Assembly: GCA_965530755.1 (NCBI GenBank)
Contig: CBESNA010000005.1
Coordinates: forward strand, 1-64,000
Direction of reading: 5' to 3'
From: SZUA-35 sp965530755
GTDB taxonomy: Bacteria > Actinomycetota > Acidimicrobiia > Acidimicrobiales > SZUA-35
Length of the DNA: 64,000 nucleotides
Of this stretch, positions 18,432 through 27,733 are shown one piece after another. The position numbers and the translations under genes are program-made. Under the pieces are notes generated by a model that did not search any database, was not told the origin of the DNA, and saw nothing but the letters and a program-made list of their open reading frames with translations. Position 1 is the first letter of the stretch; the number at the start of each line of letters is the position of its first letter.

Positions 18432-19148
18432 ATGGACGACATCCCCACCTTCGAACCCATCTCCCGCGAGACGGTCAGCGGCCAGATCCGCTTCCAGCTT
18501 CTCCAGCGCATGACCACCGGCGAGCTCGCCCCTGGCAGCCAGATGCCGTCGGAACGAACGCTCTCTGAGCAGTTCGCCGTCGCCCGGACCTCGGTACGAG
18601 AGGCCATGCAGGGTTTGGTGTCCATGGGTGTGGTCGAGCGAAGAGGCAACCGTTCCTACGTGGCCGAGCACTTGCCGGACGTCCAAGTCGAGCAACACGA
18701 AGCACACACCTCGTTCGTCGCCGACCTCTTCGAGACACGACGAGTCCTCGAGGTGCCGATCTTCGAGATGGCAGCTTCCCGAGCCGATGATTCAGCTCGT
18801 GCCGCCGTTGCCGACCTCGCCCGCCGGTTCGACGAAGACCTCGAGCTCGACGAGTTCAGGCGGCTCGACCGAGCGTTCCACACCACGATCGCCGCAAGCT
18901 GCAACAACCCGCTCCTGATCGAGCTCTACGGCAAGGTGCTCGATCAGCTCTTCCGCTCACACGAGTTCGACTCGCTGCTCAGGGCAGAACAGAACAAGGA
19001 CGAGGTGCGTCGCCTCGTCGCCGCATCTTCGAGTGCCCACCGCGCCATCGCCAAGGCCTTCGCAGCGGGCGACGCCGAGGCGTGCCGAGCCGAGAGCGTC
19101 AAACACCTCGACGATGTCGAACACTCGATGGTGACCGACCTCGCCTGA
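18432..19148 (+). CDS. GntR-family (FadR/FCD subfamily) transcriptional regulator
   Basis: 238 residues from the ATG at 18432 (MDDIPTFEPI). The winged HTH spans about 12-75, with PSERTLSEQFAVARTSVREAMQGL and the wing GVVERRGNRSYV. An all-helical FCD effector domain follows (about 95-230), with the family's metal/effector ligands likely in FHTTIAASCNNPLL (His), SSAHRAIAKAFAAGD (His) and VKHLDDVEHS (His). FCD regulators usually act as repressors released by an organic acid or other pathway metabolite. Two FadR-type operators lie just upstream and related sites precede other genes in the 18-46 kb region, so it is the likely master regulator of that catabolic cluster. Confidence 0.9.
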   Translation: MDDIPTFEPISRETVSGQIRFQLLQRMTTGELAPGSQMPSERTLSEQFAVARTSVREAMQGLVSMGVVERRGNRSYVAEHLPDVQVEQHEAHTSFVADLFETRRVLEVPIFEMAASRADDSARAAVADLARRFDEDLELDEFRRLDRAFHTTIAASCNNPLLIELYGKVLDQLFRSHEFDSLLRAEQNKDEVRRLVAASSSAHRAIAKAFAAGDAEACRAESVKHLDDVEHSMVTDLA

Positions 19149-19196
19149 AGTGCTCTCGCCGCCGAAACAACGCTGAGCTAAGGTCCGTCACTGAGG

Positions 19197-19215
19197 TGGT
19201 CAGTTGGTCTGACCA
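19197..19215 (+). promoter_or_regulatory. FadR/GntR-type composite operator O3
   Basis: TGGTC-AGT-TGGTC-TGACCA, containing the perfect inverted repeat TGGTCTGACCA (19205-19215), ends 17 bases before the ATG of the first Rieske oxygenase gene. It has the same layout as O1, marking the long operon from 19233 onward as a likely target of the GntR regulator. Confidence 0.65.
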
Positions 19216-19232
19216 CGCCAGTGGGGAGGCTC

Positions 19233-20279
19233 ATGACTCGGTTCGTGCATCAATCGGCCCTCGAGACCTGCTGGTACCCCGTCGCGGAATCCGCCGACAT
19301 CGGCGACCGGGCGTATGCCGTTCGCCTGCTGGCGAAGGAATACGTGCTCTGGCGGGGAACCGACGCTGCTCTCGTCGCTGCGCCAGACAGATGCCCACAC
19401 CGCGAAGCGCCGCTCTCGATCGGCGAGGTGAAGGACGGCGTGCTCTCCTGCGCCTACCACGGCTGGTCGTTCGGGGACGGCGGTACTTGTGTCGAGGTTC
19501 CGTCCTCCGGACCGGGGGCCGCTGTTCCACCGAGTGCCCACCTCCCTTGCGTCACGGTGGAGGAACGGTACGGCCTCGTCTGGATGTGCCCAGGCAAGCC
19601 GGCCCATGCTCTTCCCGCCATGAAATGGGACACCGATCACGAGTTCCGTCGCATCAACACCGGTATCGAACCGTGGGCCGTATCGGCGCCACGGATGGTC
19701 GACAACTTCATGGACTTCAGCCATTTCCCGTGGGTGCACACCGGCACCTTCGGCGGAGCTCAGGATCCCATCGTTCCCAAGCTCGATCTCGAACAGCTCG
19801 ATCCCGATTTCTTCGGTTACGCCTACGAAGTCGACGCTTCGAATCCAGACGAGGCCACCGCAACGAGCGGCAGCACCGATGCCGTCGTCCATCGTCACAT
19901 GTCGACCGGGTTCCATCTCCCCTTCATCGTGCGATCGACCATCCGGTACGCCGACGGCCTCGAACACATCCTGCTCCTGTGCTCCACACCGGTCGACGAC
20001 ACCAACTCCCTTTTCACCTTCGTGGTCTGGCGCAACGACGACTTCGACACCGACGCGGAGGAGATCATCGCCTTCGACCGAGCGATCGGCGCCGAGGACA
20101 AAGTCATGCTCGAACAGATTCCGGGCACGTTGCCCCTCGATCGTGTCGGTCTGGCCAATGTGCAGTCAGACAAACCATCGGTCGAATGGCGCCGGCGCCT
20201 CGTCGACCTGATCGCGAGCTCGCCCGTTTCGACACCTCCACCAACCGTCCCAACCTCGTCCACAGGGAGCGCACCATGA
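19233..20279 (+). CDS. Rieske non-heme iron oxygenase, short type
   Basis: 348 residues from the ATG at 19233, preceded by GGGGAGG. The N-terminal Rieske [2Fe-2S] motif is C54-x-H56 ... C73-x2-H76. The catalytic domain holds the mononuclear iron ligands in MVDNFMDFSHFPWVHTG (H164, H169). Length and motif style match vanillate O-demethylase (VanA) and the methylxanthine N-demethylases NdmA/NdmB, which hydroxylate methyl groups for removal; that comparison is by general resemblance only. A reductase is needed but none is in the window. It heads a tightly overlapping run of genes to at least 26466 and has a paralogue at 32581. Confidence 0.9.
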   Translation: MTRFVHQSALETCWYPVAESADIGDRAYAVRLLAKEYVLWRGTDAALVAAPDRCPHREAPLSIGEVKDGVLSCAYHGWSFGDGGTCVEVPSSGPGAAVPPSAHLPCVTVEERYGLVWMCPGKPAHALPAMKWDTDHEFRRINTGIEPWAVSAPRMVDNFMDFSHFPWVHTGTFGGAQDPIVPKLDLEQLDPDFFGYAYEVDASNPDEATATSGSTDAVVHRHMSTGFHLPFIVRSTIRYADGLEHILLLCSTPVDDTNSLFTFVVWRNDDFDTDAEEIIAFDRAIGAEDKVMLEQIPGTLPLDRVGLANVQSDKPSVEWRRRLVDLIASSPVSTPPPTVPTSSTGSAP

Positions 20280-20764
20280 GCATTTCCGGCTTGAACCACG
20301 CCGTCTTGTACGTCAGAGACTCCCGGGTCCACCGCCAGTTCTACGAGGACGTCCTCGGCTTCGCCACGGTCTCCGAAGCGCCAGGGCAATACGCTTTCAT
20401 GCGCGCCCCCAAATCCGAGAACCACCACGACATCGCGTTCTTCACGATCGGCTCTGAGGCCGGACCATCAGACGCCGGCCGGTCGACCGTGGGCATGTAC
20501 CACCTCGCCTGGGAGGTCCCCACGCTGGCTGAACTCGTCGCCATGCGGGACAAGCTCCAGGCGGTCGGATCACTCGCCGGATCCTCCGACCACGGCGTCA
20601 ACAAGAGCCTGTACTGCAAGGACCCAGACGGCCTCGAGTTCGAGGTGATGTGGCTCGTGCCCGCAGAGTTCTGGGGCGACGAAGAGAACCAGGCGATCAT
20701 TCGGCCGCTCGACCTCGACGCCGATGTCCAGAAGTTCGCTGCCCTGATGGAGTCGAGCGCGTGA
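20276..20764 (+). CDS. VOC-family dioxygenase-like protein
   Basis: 162 residues from the ATG at 20276, which overlaps the previous stop (ATGA) and follows AGGGAG. It resembles extradiol dioxygenase or glyoxalase proteins: ISGLNHAVLYVRDSRVHRQFYEDVLGF at the start (His metal ligand), VGMYHLAWEVPTLAELVAMRDKL in the middle (second His) and LYCKDPDGLEFEVMW near the end (Glu). The complete HHE triad argues for a metal-dependent enzyme, perhaps ring cleavage or an oxygen-using step. Its place between a Rieske oxygenase and a cupin supports a catabolic role. Confidence 0.88.
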   Translation: MSISGLNHAVLYVRDSRVHRQFYEDVLGFATVSEAPGQYAFMRAPKSENHHDIAFFTIGSEAGPSDAGRSTVGMYHLAWEVPTLAELVAMRDKLQAVGSLAGSSDHGVNKSLYCKDPDGLEFEVMWLVPAEFWGDEENQAIIRPLDLDADVQKFAALMESSA

Positions 20765-21156
20765 ATCTCGCCAACAAGTACTGCTACTTCTTCGACGAGG
20801 ACGAGTTCGTCGAGACCGATCGGCCGGGCTTCCGGCGCCGAGTCATCACCGGAGACCATCTGCAGCTGTGCTTCTGGCGCATCGACGGCGGATCCGAAGG
20901 ATCGTTCCTCCACAAACACGACGACAACGAGCAGCTCGGAATCGTCGTGCGAGGCGCCCTCGACTTCCGCATCACCGACGACCAGGCCGACGAGAGTCGT
21001 GATGTCATCGGGACCCACCAGGTGTACCTGGCACCGAAGGGTGTGTGGCACGGCCAGAGCGTGTTCGTCGGTGACGACGAACTGAACGAGTGCTGGATCC
21101 TCGACGTGTTCTCGCCCCCGCGCGACGATCTGCGCAACACGACGGGGAAGGGCTGA
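20761..21156 (+). CDS. Single-domain cupin protein
   Basis: 131 residues from a GTG at 20761 that overlaps the previous stop (GTGA). The cupin barrel shows FLHKHDDNEQLGIVVRGALDFR (metal-type His residues and Glu of cupin motif 1) and VYLAPKGVWHGQSVF (motif 2 with its His). Small cupins act as dioxygenases, isomerases or ligand sensors. Inside this operon it may be a second ring-modifying enzyme or a metabolite-binding accessory; the sequence does not say which. It is joined to the next gene by TGATG. Confidence 0.85.
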   Translation: MNLANKYCYFFDEDEFVETDRPGFRRRVITGDHLQLCFWRIDGGSEGSFLHKHDDNEQLGIVVRGALDFRITDDQADESRDVIGTHQVYLAPKGVWHGQSVFVGDDELNECWILDVFSPPRDDLRNTTGKG

Positions 21157-23261
21157 TGGCGGACTGGCGACTGGCCGTCGACATCGGTGGAACCTTCACC
21201 GATGTGGTCCTGCTCGATGGTGAGAGCGGCCGCGTGGTCGTCGACAAGACGCTGACCACACCGGGAGCGCCCCTCAACGGCGTGCGAACAGGAGTCACCC
21301 AGCTGTTGGCGAAGGCCGGGGTGACCCCGGCCGAGATCACGGCTCCCATCGTCCACGCCACCACCCTGATCACCAATGCCCTCATCGAGGGCAAGACCGG
21401 TCGTGCCGGGCTGGTCACGACCAAGGGTTTCGGCGACACGCTGCTCATTCGCGACGAGCATCGCTACGACATGTACGACCTCCAGATCGAGTTCCCCGCT
21501 CCCCCGATCCCGCGGGACCTGACCTTCGAGGTCGATGAGCGCGTGAGTGCCCAGGGGCAAGTGCTCACGCACCCCACCGCCGAGGCGCTCGATGCGCTGG
21601 CCGAGGAGCTTCGGTCTGCCGACGTCGAGTCGGTGGCGATCTGCCTGCTCAACTCCTACGTCAATGCGTCCAACGAAATCGCTGTGGCCGCGCATCTGCG
21701 CGAAGCACTCGATGTGCCGGTCTGCATCTCGGCCGAGGTCTCGCCCCAGATCCGTGAGTACCCGCGCATGGTCACCACGGCGTGTAACGCGGCGACGATG
21801 CCGGTCATCGGCCCCTATCTCGACGAACTCCAGACCTGGCTGACAGCCGAGGGATTCGGCGGCTCGGTGCTGATGATGCTCTCCAACGGCGGTGTGGTGT
21901 CGGCTGACGACGCCGCCCGCGGTCCGATCCGCCTCGTCGAGTCCGGCCCTGCGGCTGGCGCCCTGGCCGGGAGCTGGTTCGCCCGTCGTCTCGGTGTCGA
22001 CCGCCTCCTGTGTTTCGACATGGGTGGCACGACCGCAAAGGCCTGCCTGATCGAGCACGGCCAGCCAGAGCTCACCAACACGTTCGAGGTCGCGCGGGCC
22101 TACCGCTTCAAGAAAGGTTCAGGGTTCCCGGTGTCGGTGCCATCGGTCGACCTCGTCGAGATCGGAGCCGGCGGCGGCAGCCTCGCCCGCATCGACCAGT
22201 TCGGTCTGCTGAAGGTGGGTCCCGAATCAGCCGGGGCCGATCCCGGACCCGCCAGCTACGGCCAGGGCGGCAGCGTCCCCGCGGTGACCGACGCCGATGT
22301 GTTGCTCGGCCTGCTCGACCCCGCTGGTTTCCTCGGCGGCGACATGCCCCTCGACGCATCGCTGGCCGAGGCTGCAGCGAAGGTCGTGGCCGACGGCCTC
22401 GGGCTCGATGTGATCGACACCGCCGCCGGCATTCACGAGGTCGTCAACCAGAACATGGCCGCTGCAGCCAGCATGCACGGCGTCGAGATGGGCATCGATC
22501 TTCGGGGCGTCCCACTGATCGCCTTCGGGGGTGCGGGGCCAGTACACGCGTGCGGCGTCGCCGAGCTGCTCGACGCCGACACCGTGGTGTTCCCGGTGAA
22601 CGCCAGCGTGCTCTCAGCGTTCGGCACACTCGTGTCGCCGGTTCGAATCGACCTGGCCCGCTCGCTCCCCCGCATGATCGATTCGATCGACGGCGGGGAA
22701 CGCGATGCTCTCCTCGACGAGTTGCGAGCCGAAGGTCGACGTGTCCTGATTGCTGCCGGCGTGCCGAGCGATTCGGTGGTGTTCCGCTACGGCGTCGACG
22801 CCCGCTACGCCGGCCAGGGCAACGAGATCACGATCTGGGTCGGCGAGGGTGAGGACTGGCCGGCAACGGCTACCGACGTCGTCGCGTCGTTCGAGTCCGA
22901 GTACCGCCGGATCTACGGCATGACCATTCCCGACGTGGCGGTCGAGGCCATCACATGGCGCTTGTCGGCATCGGCCACCACCTCCATCGTCGAGCCGGAT
23001 CTCACACTCGCTCCCGCCGATGGGCCACCCGCACCGAAGGGCACGCGACCGATGGTCTTCGATCGAGGCATCGCCGCCGTGGAATCTCCGGTCTACGCCC
23101 GATCCGACCTGGGCGCGGGTGCCACTTTCGACGGCCCCGCGGTCGTCGAGGAGCGAGAGACCACATCGGTCATCCGGCCCGGCTGGCGGGTCGATGTCGC
23201 CGCCGACGGCAGCTTGATCGCCACCCGAACCAGAGCCGCAACCACCGAGGTGTCCCCATGA
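21156..23261 (+). CDS. Hydantoinase/oxoprolinase family protein, A subunit
   Basis: 701 residues. The N-terminal RLAVDIGGTFTDVVLLD is the signature phosphate-binding loop of the HyuA/oxoprolinase group, followed by VHATTLITNALIEGKTGRAGLVTTKGFGD, the central FDMGGTTAKACLIE (second actin-like ATP-site element) and AFGGAGPVHA. With the B subunit such enzymes hydrolyse cyclic amides (5-oxoproline, N-methylhydantoin) with ATP, or act in acetone or acetophenone carboxylation. It overlaps the cupin gene by one base (TGATG) and the B-subunit gene by four (ATGA). The presence of both subunits implies a working complex; the actual substrate is unknown. Confidence 0.92.
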   Translation: MADWRLAVDIGGTFTDVVLLDGESGRVVVDKTLTTPGAPLNGVRTGVTQLLAKAGVTPAEITAPIVHATTLITNALIEGKTGRAGLVTTKGFGDTLLIRDEHRYDMYDLQIEFPAPPIPRDLTFEVDERVSAQGQVLTHPTAEALDALAEELRSADVESVAICLLNSYVNASNEIAVAAHLREALDVPVCISAEVSPQIREYPRMVTTACNAATMPVIGPYLDELQTWLTAEGFGGSVLMMLSNGGVVSADDAARGPIRLVESGPAAGALAGSWFARRLGVDRLLCFDMGGTTAKACLIEHGQPELTNTFEVARAYRFKKGSGFPVSVPSVDLVEIGAGGGSLARIDQFGLLKVGPESAGADPGPASYGQGGSVPAVTDADVLLGLLDPAGFLGGDMPLDASLAEAAAKVVADGLGLDVIDTAAGIHEVVNQNMAAAASMHGVEMGIDLRGVPLIAFGGAGPVHACGVAELLDADTVVFPVNASVLSAFGTLVSPVRIDLARSLPRMIDSIDGGERDALLDELRAEGRRVLIAAGVPSDSVVFRYGVDARYAGQGNEITIWVGEGEDWPATATDVVASFESEYRRIYGMTIPDVAVEAITWRLSASATTSIVEPDLTLAPADGPPAPKGTRPMVFDRGIAAVESPVYARSDLGAGATFDGPAVVEERETTSVIRPGWRVDVAADGSLIATRTRAATTEVSP

Positions 23262-24838
23262 CCACGATCGATGCGCAACGAGCAGGCTTCGACCCGATCG
23301 AGCTGGAGATCCTCTGGCAGTCGCTGATCTCGACGGTCAACGAACAAGCACGGGCGCTGCAACGCTCGGCATTCTCCCCGATCGTGCGCGAGGCGGGCGA
23401 CCTGGCCAATGCCGTGTTCGATCGGCGAGGCCGCATGGTCGCCCAAGCCGTCACCGGCACCCCCGGCCACATCAACTCACTCGCAATCGGTGCATCGAAG
23501 ATGCTTGACGAGTACCCGATCGACACGCTCGAACCCGGCGACATCCTCATCACCAACGATCCATACAAGACCGCCGGCCAGCTACTCGACGTCACCGTTC
23601 TGGTCCCGGCGTGGCGCAACGGCCAGATCATCGCCTTGTTCGGCTCGACCATTCACCACACCGATGTCGGCGGCTACGGCATCGGAGCCGGCGGACGCGA
23701 CGTGTTCGAAGAGGGCCTGTGGATTCCCATCTGCAAGCTGATGAAGAACGGCGAACGCAACGACGATGTGTGGAAGTTCATCCTGTCGAACGTCCGCCAG
23801 CCAGACCACATGGCCGGCGATCTCCACGCACAGATGGCGTCCGGCGAGATCGGGGCCCAGCGGCTCAACACGTTGTGCGAAGCCCACGGTCTCGACGACA
23901 TCGAGGCACTCGCCGACGAGATCATCACCCGCTCCGAGGCGGCGACCCGCAAGAGCATCAGCGAGCTGCCGAGCGGTACCTACAAAGCCAGCGCCGTCCT
24001 CGACCTCGCCGACGGATCGAAGATCGACATCGTGTGTGCGCTCATCGTCGACGCCTCTGCCGGCGAGATCACCGTCGACTACGAGGGCACGTCGGAGGCC
24101 TCGCCGTGGGGAATCAACGTGGTCATGAACTACACCCACGCCTACACCACGTTCACGGTGAGGTCAGTCCTCAACCCCGACATCCCGAACAACCACGGCA
24201 GCCTCGCTCCGATTCTGGTCAAGGCGCCAGAAGGATCGATCGTCAACGCCGTCTCGCCCCAGCCAGGCACTGCCCGCCACGTCGTCGGCATGTTCCTGCC
24301 GAACGCGCTGCTGAAGGCTCTGGCTCAGGTGCGACCCGAAGCGGCAATGGCCGAGGGGGCCGGCGCCGTGTGGACGATGCAGGTCAACGGGAATCACCCG
24401 GACGGCTCACCGTTCATCACGGCCATGTTCACGTACGCCGGAGGTGTGGGTGCCAGAGCGGGAAAGCCAGGCCTCAGCGCCTGCTCCTATCCGACCGGTG
24501 TCTCGGCCGTGCCGATCGAGGTGGTCGAGGCATCCGCTCCGATCCGATTCCGCGAGAAGTCGCTCCGGCCCGGTTCGGGTGGCGCCGGAACGCAGATCGG
24601 TGGCTTGGGCCAGGCAATCGAGTTCACCGTCGACACCGAGCGTCCCTGGCAGCTCAACGCCGTGACCAGTCGGCTGGCCGATCCGCCCCTCGGCATCTTC
24701 GGAGGCGAGGCGGGCGAGGCGGGCAGCTTCAAGGTCAACGGTGAGCCCGTTCAGACGCAGGCCCGCATCACCCTCTCGGGCGACGACGTGATCCGCCTCG
24801 AGCTTCCCGGCGGCGGCGGGTACGGGGCCCCGCAGTAG
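23258..24838 (+). CDS. Hydantoinase B/oxoprolinase family protein, B subunit
   Basis: 526 residues covering the full HyuB family. Features include FDPIELEILWQSLISTVNEQA at the start, FSPIVREAGDLANAVFDRRGRMVAQA, PGDILITNDPY, GSTIHHTDVGGYGIGAG and the glycine-rich end LELPGGGGYGAPQ. It is the partner of the A subunit just upstream, and together they form an ATP-dependent cyclic-amide hydrolase or carboxylase. The acyl-CoA ligase gene begins two bases after its stop, so the product is probably handed on to CoA activation. Confidence 0.92.
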   Translation: MTTIDAQRAGFDPIELEILWQSLISTVNEQARALQRSAFSPIVREAGDLANAVFDRRGRMVAQAVTGTPGHINSLAIGASKMLDEYPIDTLEPGDILITNDPYKTAGQLLDVTVLVPAWRNGQIIALFGSTIHHTDVGGYGIGAGGRDVFEEGLWIPICKLMKNGERNDDVWKFILSNVRQPDHMAGDLHAQMASGEIGAQRLNTLCEAHGLDDIEALADEIITRSEAATRKSISELPSGTYKASAVLDLADGSKIDIVCALIVDASAGEITVDYEGTSEASPWGINVVMNYTHAYTTFTVRSVLNPDIPNNHGSLAPILVKAPEGSIVNAVSPQPGTARHVVGMFLPNALLKALAQVRPEAAMAEGAGAVWTMQVNGNHPDGSPFITAMFTYAGGVGARAGKPGLSACSYPTGVSAVPIEVVEASAPIRFREKSLRPGSGGAGTQIGGLGQAIEFTVDTERPWQLNAVTSRLADPPLGIFGGEAGEAGSFKVNGEPVQTQARITLSGDDVIRLELPGGGGYGAPQ

Positions 24839-24840
24839 CC

Positions 24841-26466
24841 ATGGCTCCGCCGTCCACCCGTCGCTCGTCATCGACGACCTTCGACCCGCCGCTCACGTTC
24901 GCCGGCGTATGGGCCGAATCCGTCGCGGCGCACGCGAGCCTGAGTTTCCTGGTCTTCGAGGGACCGACTGGGCGCGTCGCTGAATGGACGTATGGCGACT
25001 TCGACCGGGAGGTCGCAAGCGTCGGATCACACCTGCGCGAGATTGGGGTCGTTGCCGGCAGCACGGTTCATCTGGCGCTCACCAACTGCCCGACCTTCCT
25101 GGCCGTGTGGCTCGCAGCCAACCGTCTCGGTGCGACCATCGTCCCCAGTGATCCAATGGGCACCACAGAAGAACTCCAGGATCACATGGAGCGAACGAAT
25201 CCAATCGTCGGATTCTGCTCCACGTCCCGCTCCGACGTCTACCGAGCGGCAGCCCAGGACGATCTGACGATCATCGAGGTCGATGAATCCGCCGTCAGCG
25301 TTGCATCGTTCCACCCGGACGGAGGCCGCGACCCCGAGTTCGCCGACTGGGCCGCACCCAATGCCACCGCTCGTGCAGCGATCATGTTCACCAGCGGCAC
25401 CACGGGTCGCCCCAAGGGCGTCGAGATCACCCAGGCCAACTATGCCTTCGCCGGCAAGACCATGGCGGAAGCCGCCGAGTTGACCCACACCGATCGCCAG
25501 CTCGTCGTCCTCCCGCTGTTCCACGCCAACGCCCAGTACTACTCGTTCGCCTCGGCGATCTGGGCGGGCGCATCGGTGGCGCTGATGCACACGTTCTCCG
25601 CCAGCGGCTTTCTTTCCCAAGCGGCGCGCCACGAGGCCACCTGCGCCAGTCTCTTCGCCGCCCCCATGCGAATGATCCTCGCCCGCGGCGGCCCGGTCAA
25701 CGGCCTTCGCCTTCGCCACTGCTGGTTCGCCCAGAACCTGGCCGACGACCAGTATGAGACGATCAGCACCTGGTTCGGAGTCCGCCCCCGCCAGCTGTAC
25801 GGCATGACCGAGACCATTCCCGCTGTGCTCACCGATCGAGCCACCGACACGCGGCCAGACTCGATGGGCTTTCCGACACCGGGGTGCTCGGTCGACCTCC
25901 AGGACACCGCCGGCCGATCGGTGGGGCCGGGTGAGGTTGGCGAGATCGTCGTCGGCGGCGAACCGGGAATCACGCTCTTTGCCGGCTACCTCGACGATCC
26001 CGAGACAACAGCAGCAAGTTTCTGCGATTCGTGGTTCCGCACCGGCGACCGCGCCCGCCGCGACGCCGAAGGACGATTCTTCTTCGATGGGCGGCGATCA
26101 GACGTGCTCAAGGTCGCAGGCGAGAACGTCTCCACCGTCGAGGTCGCAGGCGTCCTCACTGCGCACCCCGGGGTGCTCGAGGCTGCTGTCGTCGGAGTGC
26201 CTGACCCGATCCGCGACGAAGTGCCCGTTGCGTTCGTGGTGGCAGCCGATGGGGCGAACCCTCCGACCGCAGACGAACTGCTGGACTGGTGCCGCACCCG
26301 ATTGACGAAGGCAAAACAACCGCGTGACATCACCTTCCTCGACGAGCTCCCACGAACCAGTGTTGGCAAGATCCGAAGCTTCGTACTTCGAGACAACTCC
26401 TCCCCCAAGCCACGCGCTCCCGAGACGCAGCGCAACCGACCGAACGACGAGGTTCCCGCATCGTGA
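24841..26466 (+). CDS. AMP-forming acyl-CoA synthetase (ANL superfamily)
   Basis: 541 residues. The phosphate-binding A3 motif TSGTTGRPKG is at 184-193, the A5 motif YGMTET near 320, the A7/A8 hinge WFRTGDRARRDAEGRFFFDGR near 400, and the A10 lysine in RTSVGKIRSF near 513. These enzymes activate a carboxylic acid to acyl-AMP and then acyl-CoA. It comes right after the hydantoinase-type subunits and overlaps the long Rieske gene (GTGA), suggesting that a carboxylic acid made by the pathway is turned into a CoA ester. Substrate class not assigned. Confidence 0.92.
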   Translation: MAPPSTRRSSSTTFDPPLTFAGVWAESVAAHASLSFLVFEGPTGRVAEWTYGDFDREVASVGSHLREIGVVAGSTVHLALTNCPTFLAVWLAANRLGATIVPSDPMGTTEELQDHMERTNPIVGFCSTSRSDVYRAAAQDDLTIIEVDESAVSVASFHPDGGRDPEFADWAAPNATARAAIMFTSGTTGRPKGVEITQANYAFAGKTMAEAAELTHTDRQLVVLPLFHANAQYYSFASAIWAGASVALMHTFSASGFLSQAARHEATCASLFAAPMRMILARGGPVNGLRLRHCWFAQNLADDQYETISTWFGVRPRQLYGMTETIPAVLTDRATDTRPDSMGFPTPGCSVDLQDTAGRSVGPGEVGEIVVGGEPGITLFAGYLDDPETTAASFCDSWFRTGDRARRDAEGRFFFDGRRSDVLKVAGENVSTVEVAGVLTAHPGVLEAAVVGVPDPIRDEVPVAFVVAADGANPPTADELLDWCRTRLTKAKQPRDITFLDELPRTSVGKIRSFVLRDNSSPKPRAPETQRNRPNDEVPAS

Positions 26467-27683
26467 CCGACACCCTCGACCCCACCGACACACCCGTGGC
26501 GATCCACCCGTCATCGATGCTCACCCCGGGGCTGCTCGACAGCCTCAGTGACTCCATCGACGATGTCGCCACCGCAGCCACCATGCCACCCGAGCTCTAC
26601 ACCTCGGGTGAATTCCTCGACTTCGAGATCGAGTCGTTGTTCATGAAGGAGTGGCTCTGCGTCGGCCGGGCCGAACGAATCCCCGAGGTGGGCGACTGGT
26701 TCACCGTCGACATGGTCGGCGAGCCACTGATCATCACCCGGGACAAGGAGGGCGCCGTCCGTGCCATGTCTGCGGTGTGTCAACACCGCGCCATGCAGGT
26801 TTGTGAGGGCACGGGTAACAGCTCCACGTTCAAGTGTCCATACCACCACTGGACGTACGGACTGGACGGTCGACTCCTCGGCGCACCGGCCATGGAGCGC
26901 ACCGAGGGTTTCGAGAAGGCCGACTACGGGCTGCCCAACATCGCCGTCGAGGAGTGGATGGGATTCATCTTCGTCAATTTCGACGACGACCCGGCTCCCC
27001 TGGCACCGACACTCGAGCGCTATGCATCGTTCGTTCACAACTACGACCTCGAAAAGGCGATCTGTCCTGGCACGTTCACGCTCGAGAATCTGCCGTGGAA
27101 CTGGAAGGTCATGTTCGAGAACTTCAACGACGGCTACCACGCCAACCGCTTGCACCAGTACGTCCAGGACTTCTGTCCATCGTCGATGACCGACTTTCCG
27201 GTGCCGTGGTCGGACGACTCGAACGTCATCTTCCGCACTGCGGGCTACACCCACAAGGACGGCGGCTTCAACGCCACCCACCGGGCGATCATGGAGATCT
27301 TCCCCAACCTCACCGACGAGGAACGCAACCGCTCGACGTTTGCATTGATGCCGCCCACTCTGTGTTTCGGCACCGCGCCCGATCAGTGCTTCTTCTTCCT
27401 CGTCCGCCCGACCGGACCCGAGACCATCGACGTCGAGATCGGCTACATCTTCCATCCGTCATCGCTCGAGGACCCGTTGTTCGAGCAGAAGATGGCGCTG
27501 TCAGATGCCGGCGTGCAAGTGTTCGTCGAGCAGGATCAGGACGCAACCACGAAGGTCCAACGCGGTCTACGGTCCCGTTTCGCACCTCGGGGTCGCTACT
27601 CGTGGCAGGAGGAGAGCCACATCCAGTTCAACCGGTGGCTCGTGCAGCGTTACCGCAATGCCTGGCCCACTGCGGCCTCATGA
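26463..27683 (+). CDS. Rieske non-heme iron oxygenase, long type
   Basis: 406 residues from a GTG at 26463. The Rieske motif is C106-x-H108 ... C125-x2-H128, with CPYHHWTYGLDGRL following. The catalytic iron site is in ENFNDGYHANRLHQ (N220, D223, H226, H231). The style is close to ring-hydroxylating alpha subunits and to betaine/carnitine-type Rieske monooxygenases that hydroxylate N-methyl groups or quaternary amines. No small (beta) subunit or reductase is encoded nearby. It is followed after 50 bases by the ABC importer genes, so import and oxidation look co-expressed. Paralogue at 33611. Confidence 0.9.
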   Translation: MTDTLDPTDTPVAIHPSSMLTPGLLDSLSDSIDDVATAATMPPELYTSGEFLDFEIESLFMKEWLCVGRAERIPEVGDWFTVDMVGEPLIITRDKEGAVRAMSAVCQHRAMQVCEGTGNSSTFKCPYHHWTYGLDGRLLGAPAMERTEGFEKADYGLPNIAVEEWMGFIFVNFDDDPAPLAPTLERYASFVHNYDLEKAICPGTFTLENLPWNWKVMFENFNDGYHANRLHQYVQDFCPSSMTDFPVPWSDDSNVIFRTAGYTHKDGGFNATHRAIMEIFPNLTDEERNRSTFALMPPTLCFGTAPDQCFFFLVRPTGPETIDVEIGYIFHPSSLEDPLFEQKMALSDAGVQVFVEQDQDATTKVQRGLRSRFAPRGRYSWQEESHIQFNRWLVQRYRNAWPTAAS

Positions 27684-27733
27684 GTTTCAACACGCAATGT
27701 CACAACAGCAAGTCACAACAGGGGAGATAGCCC

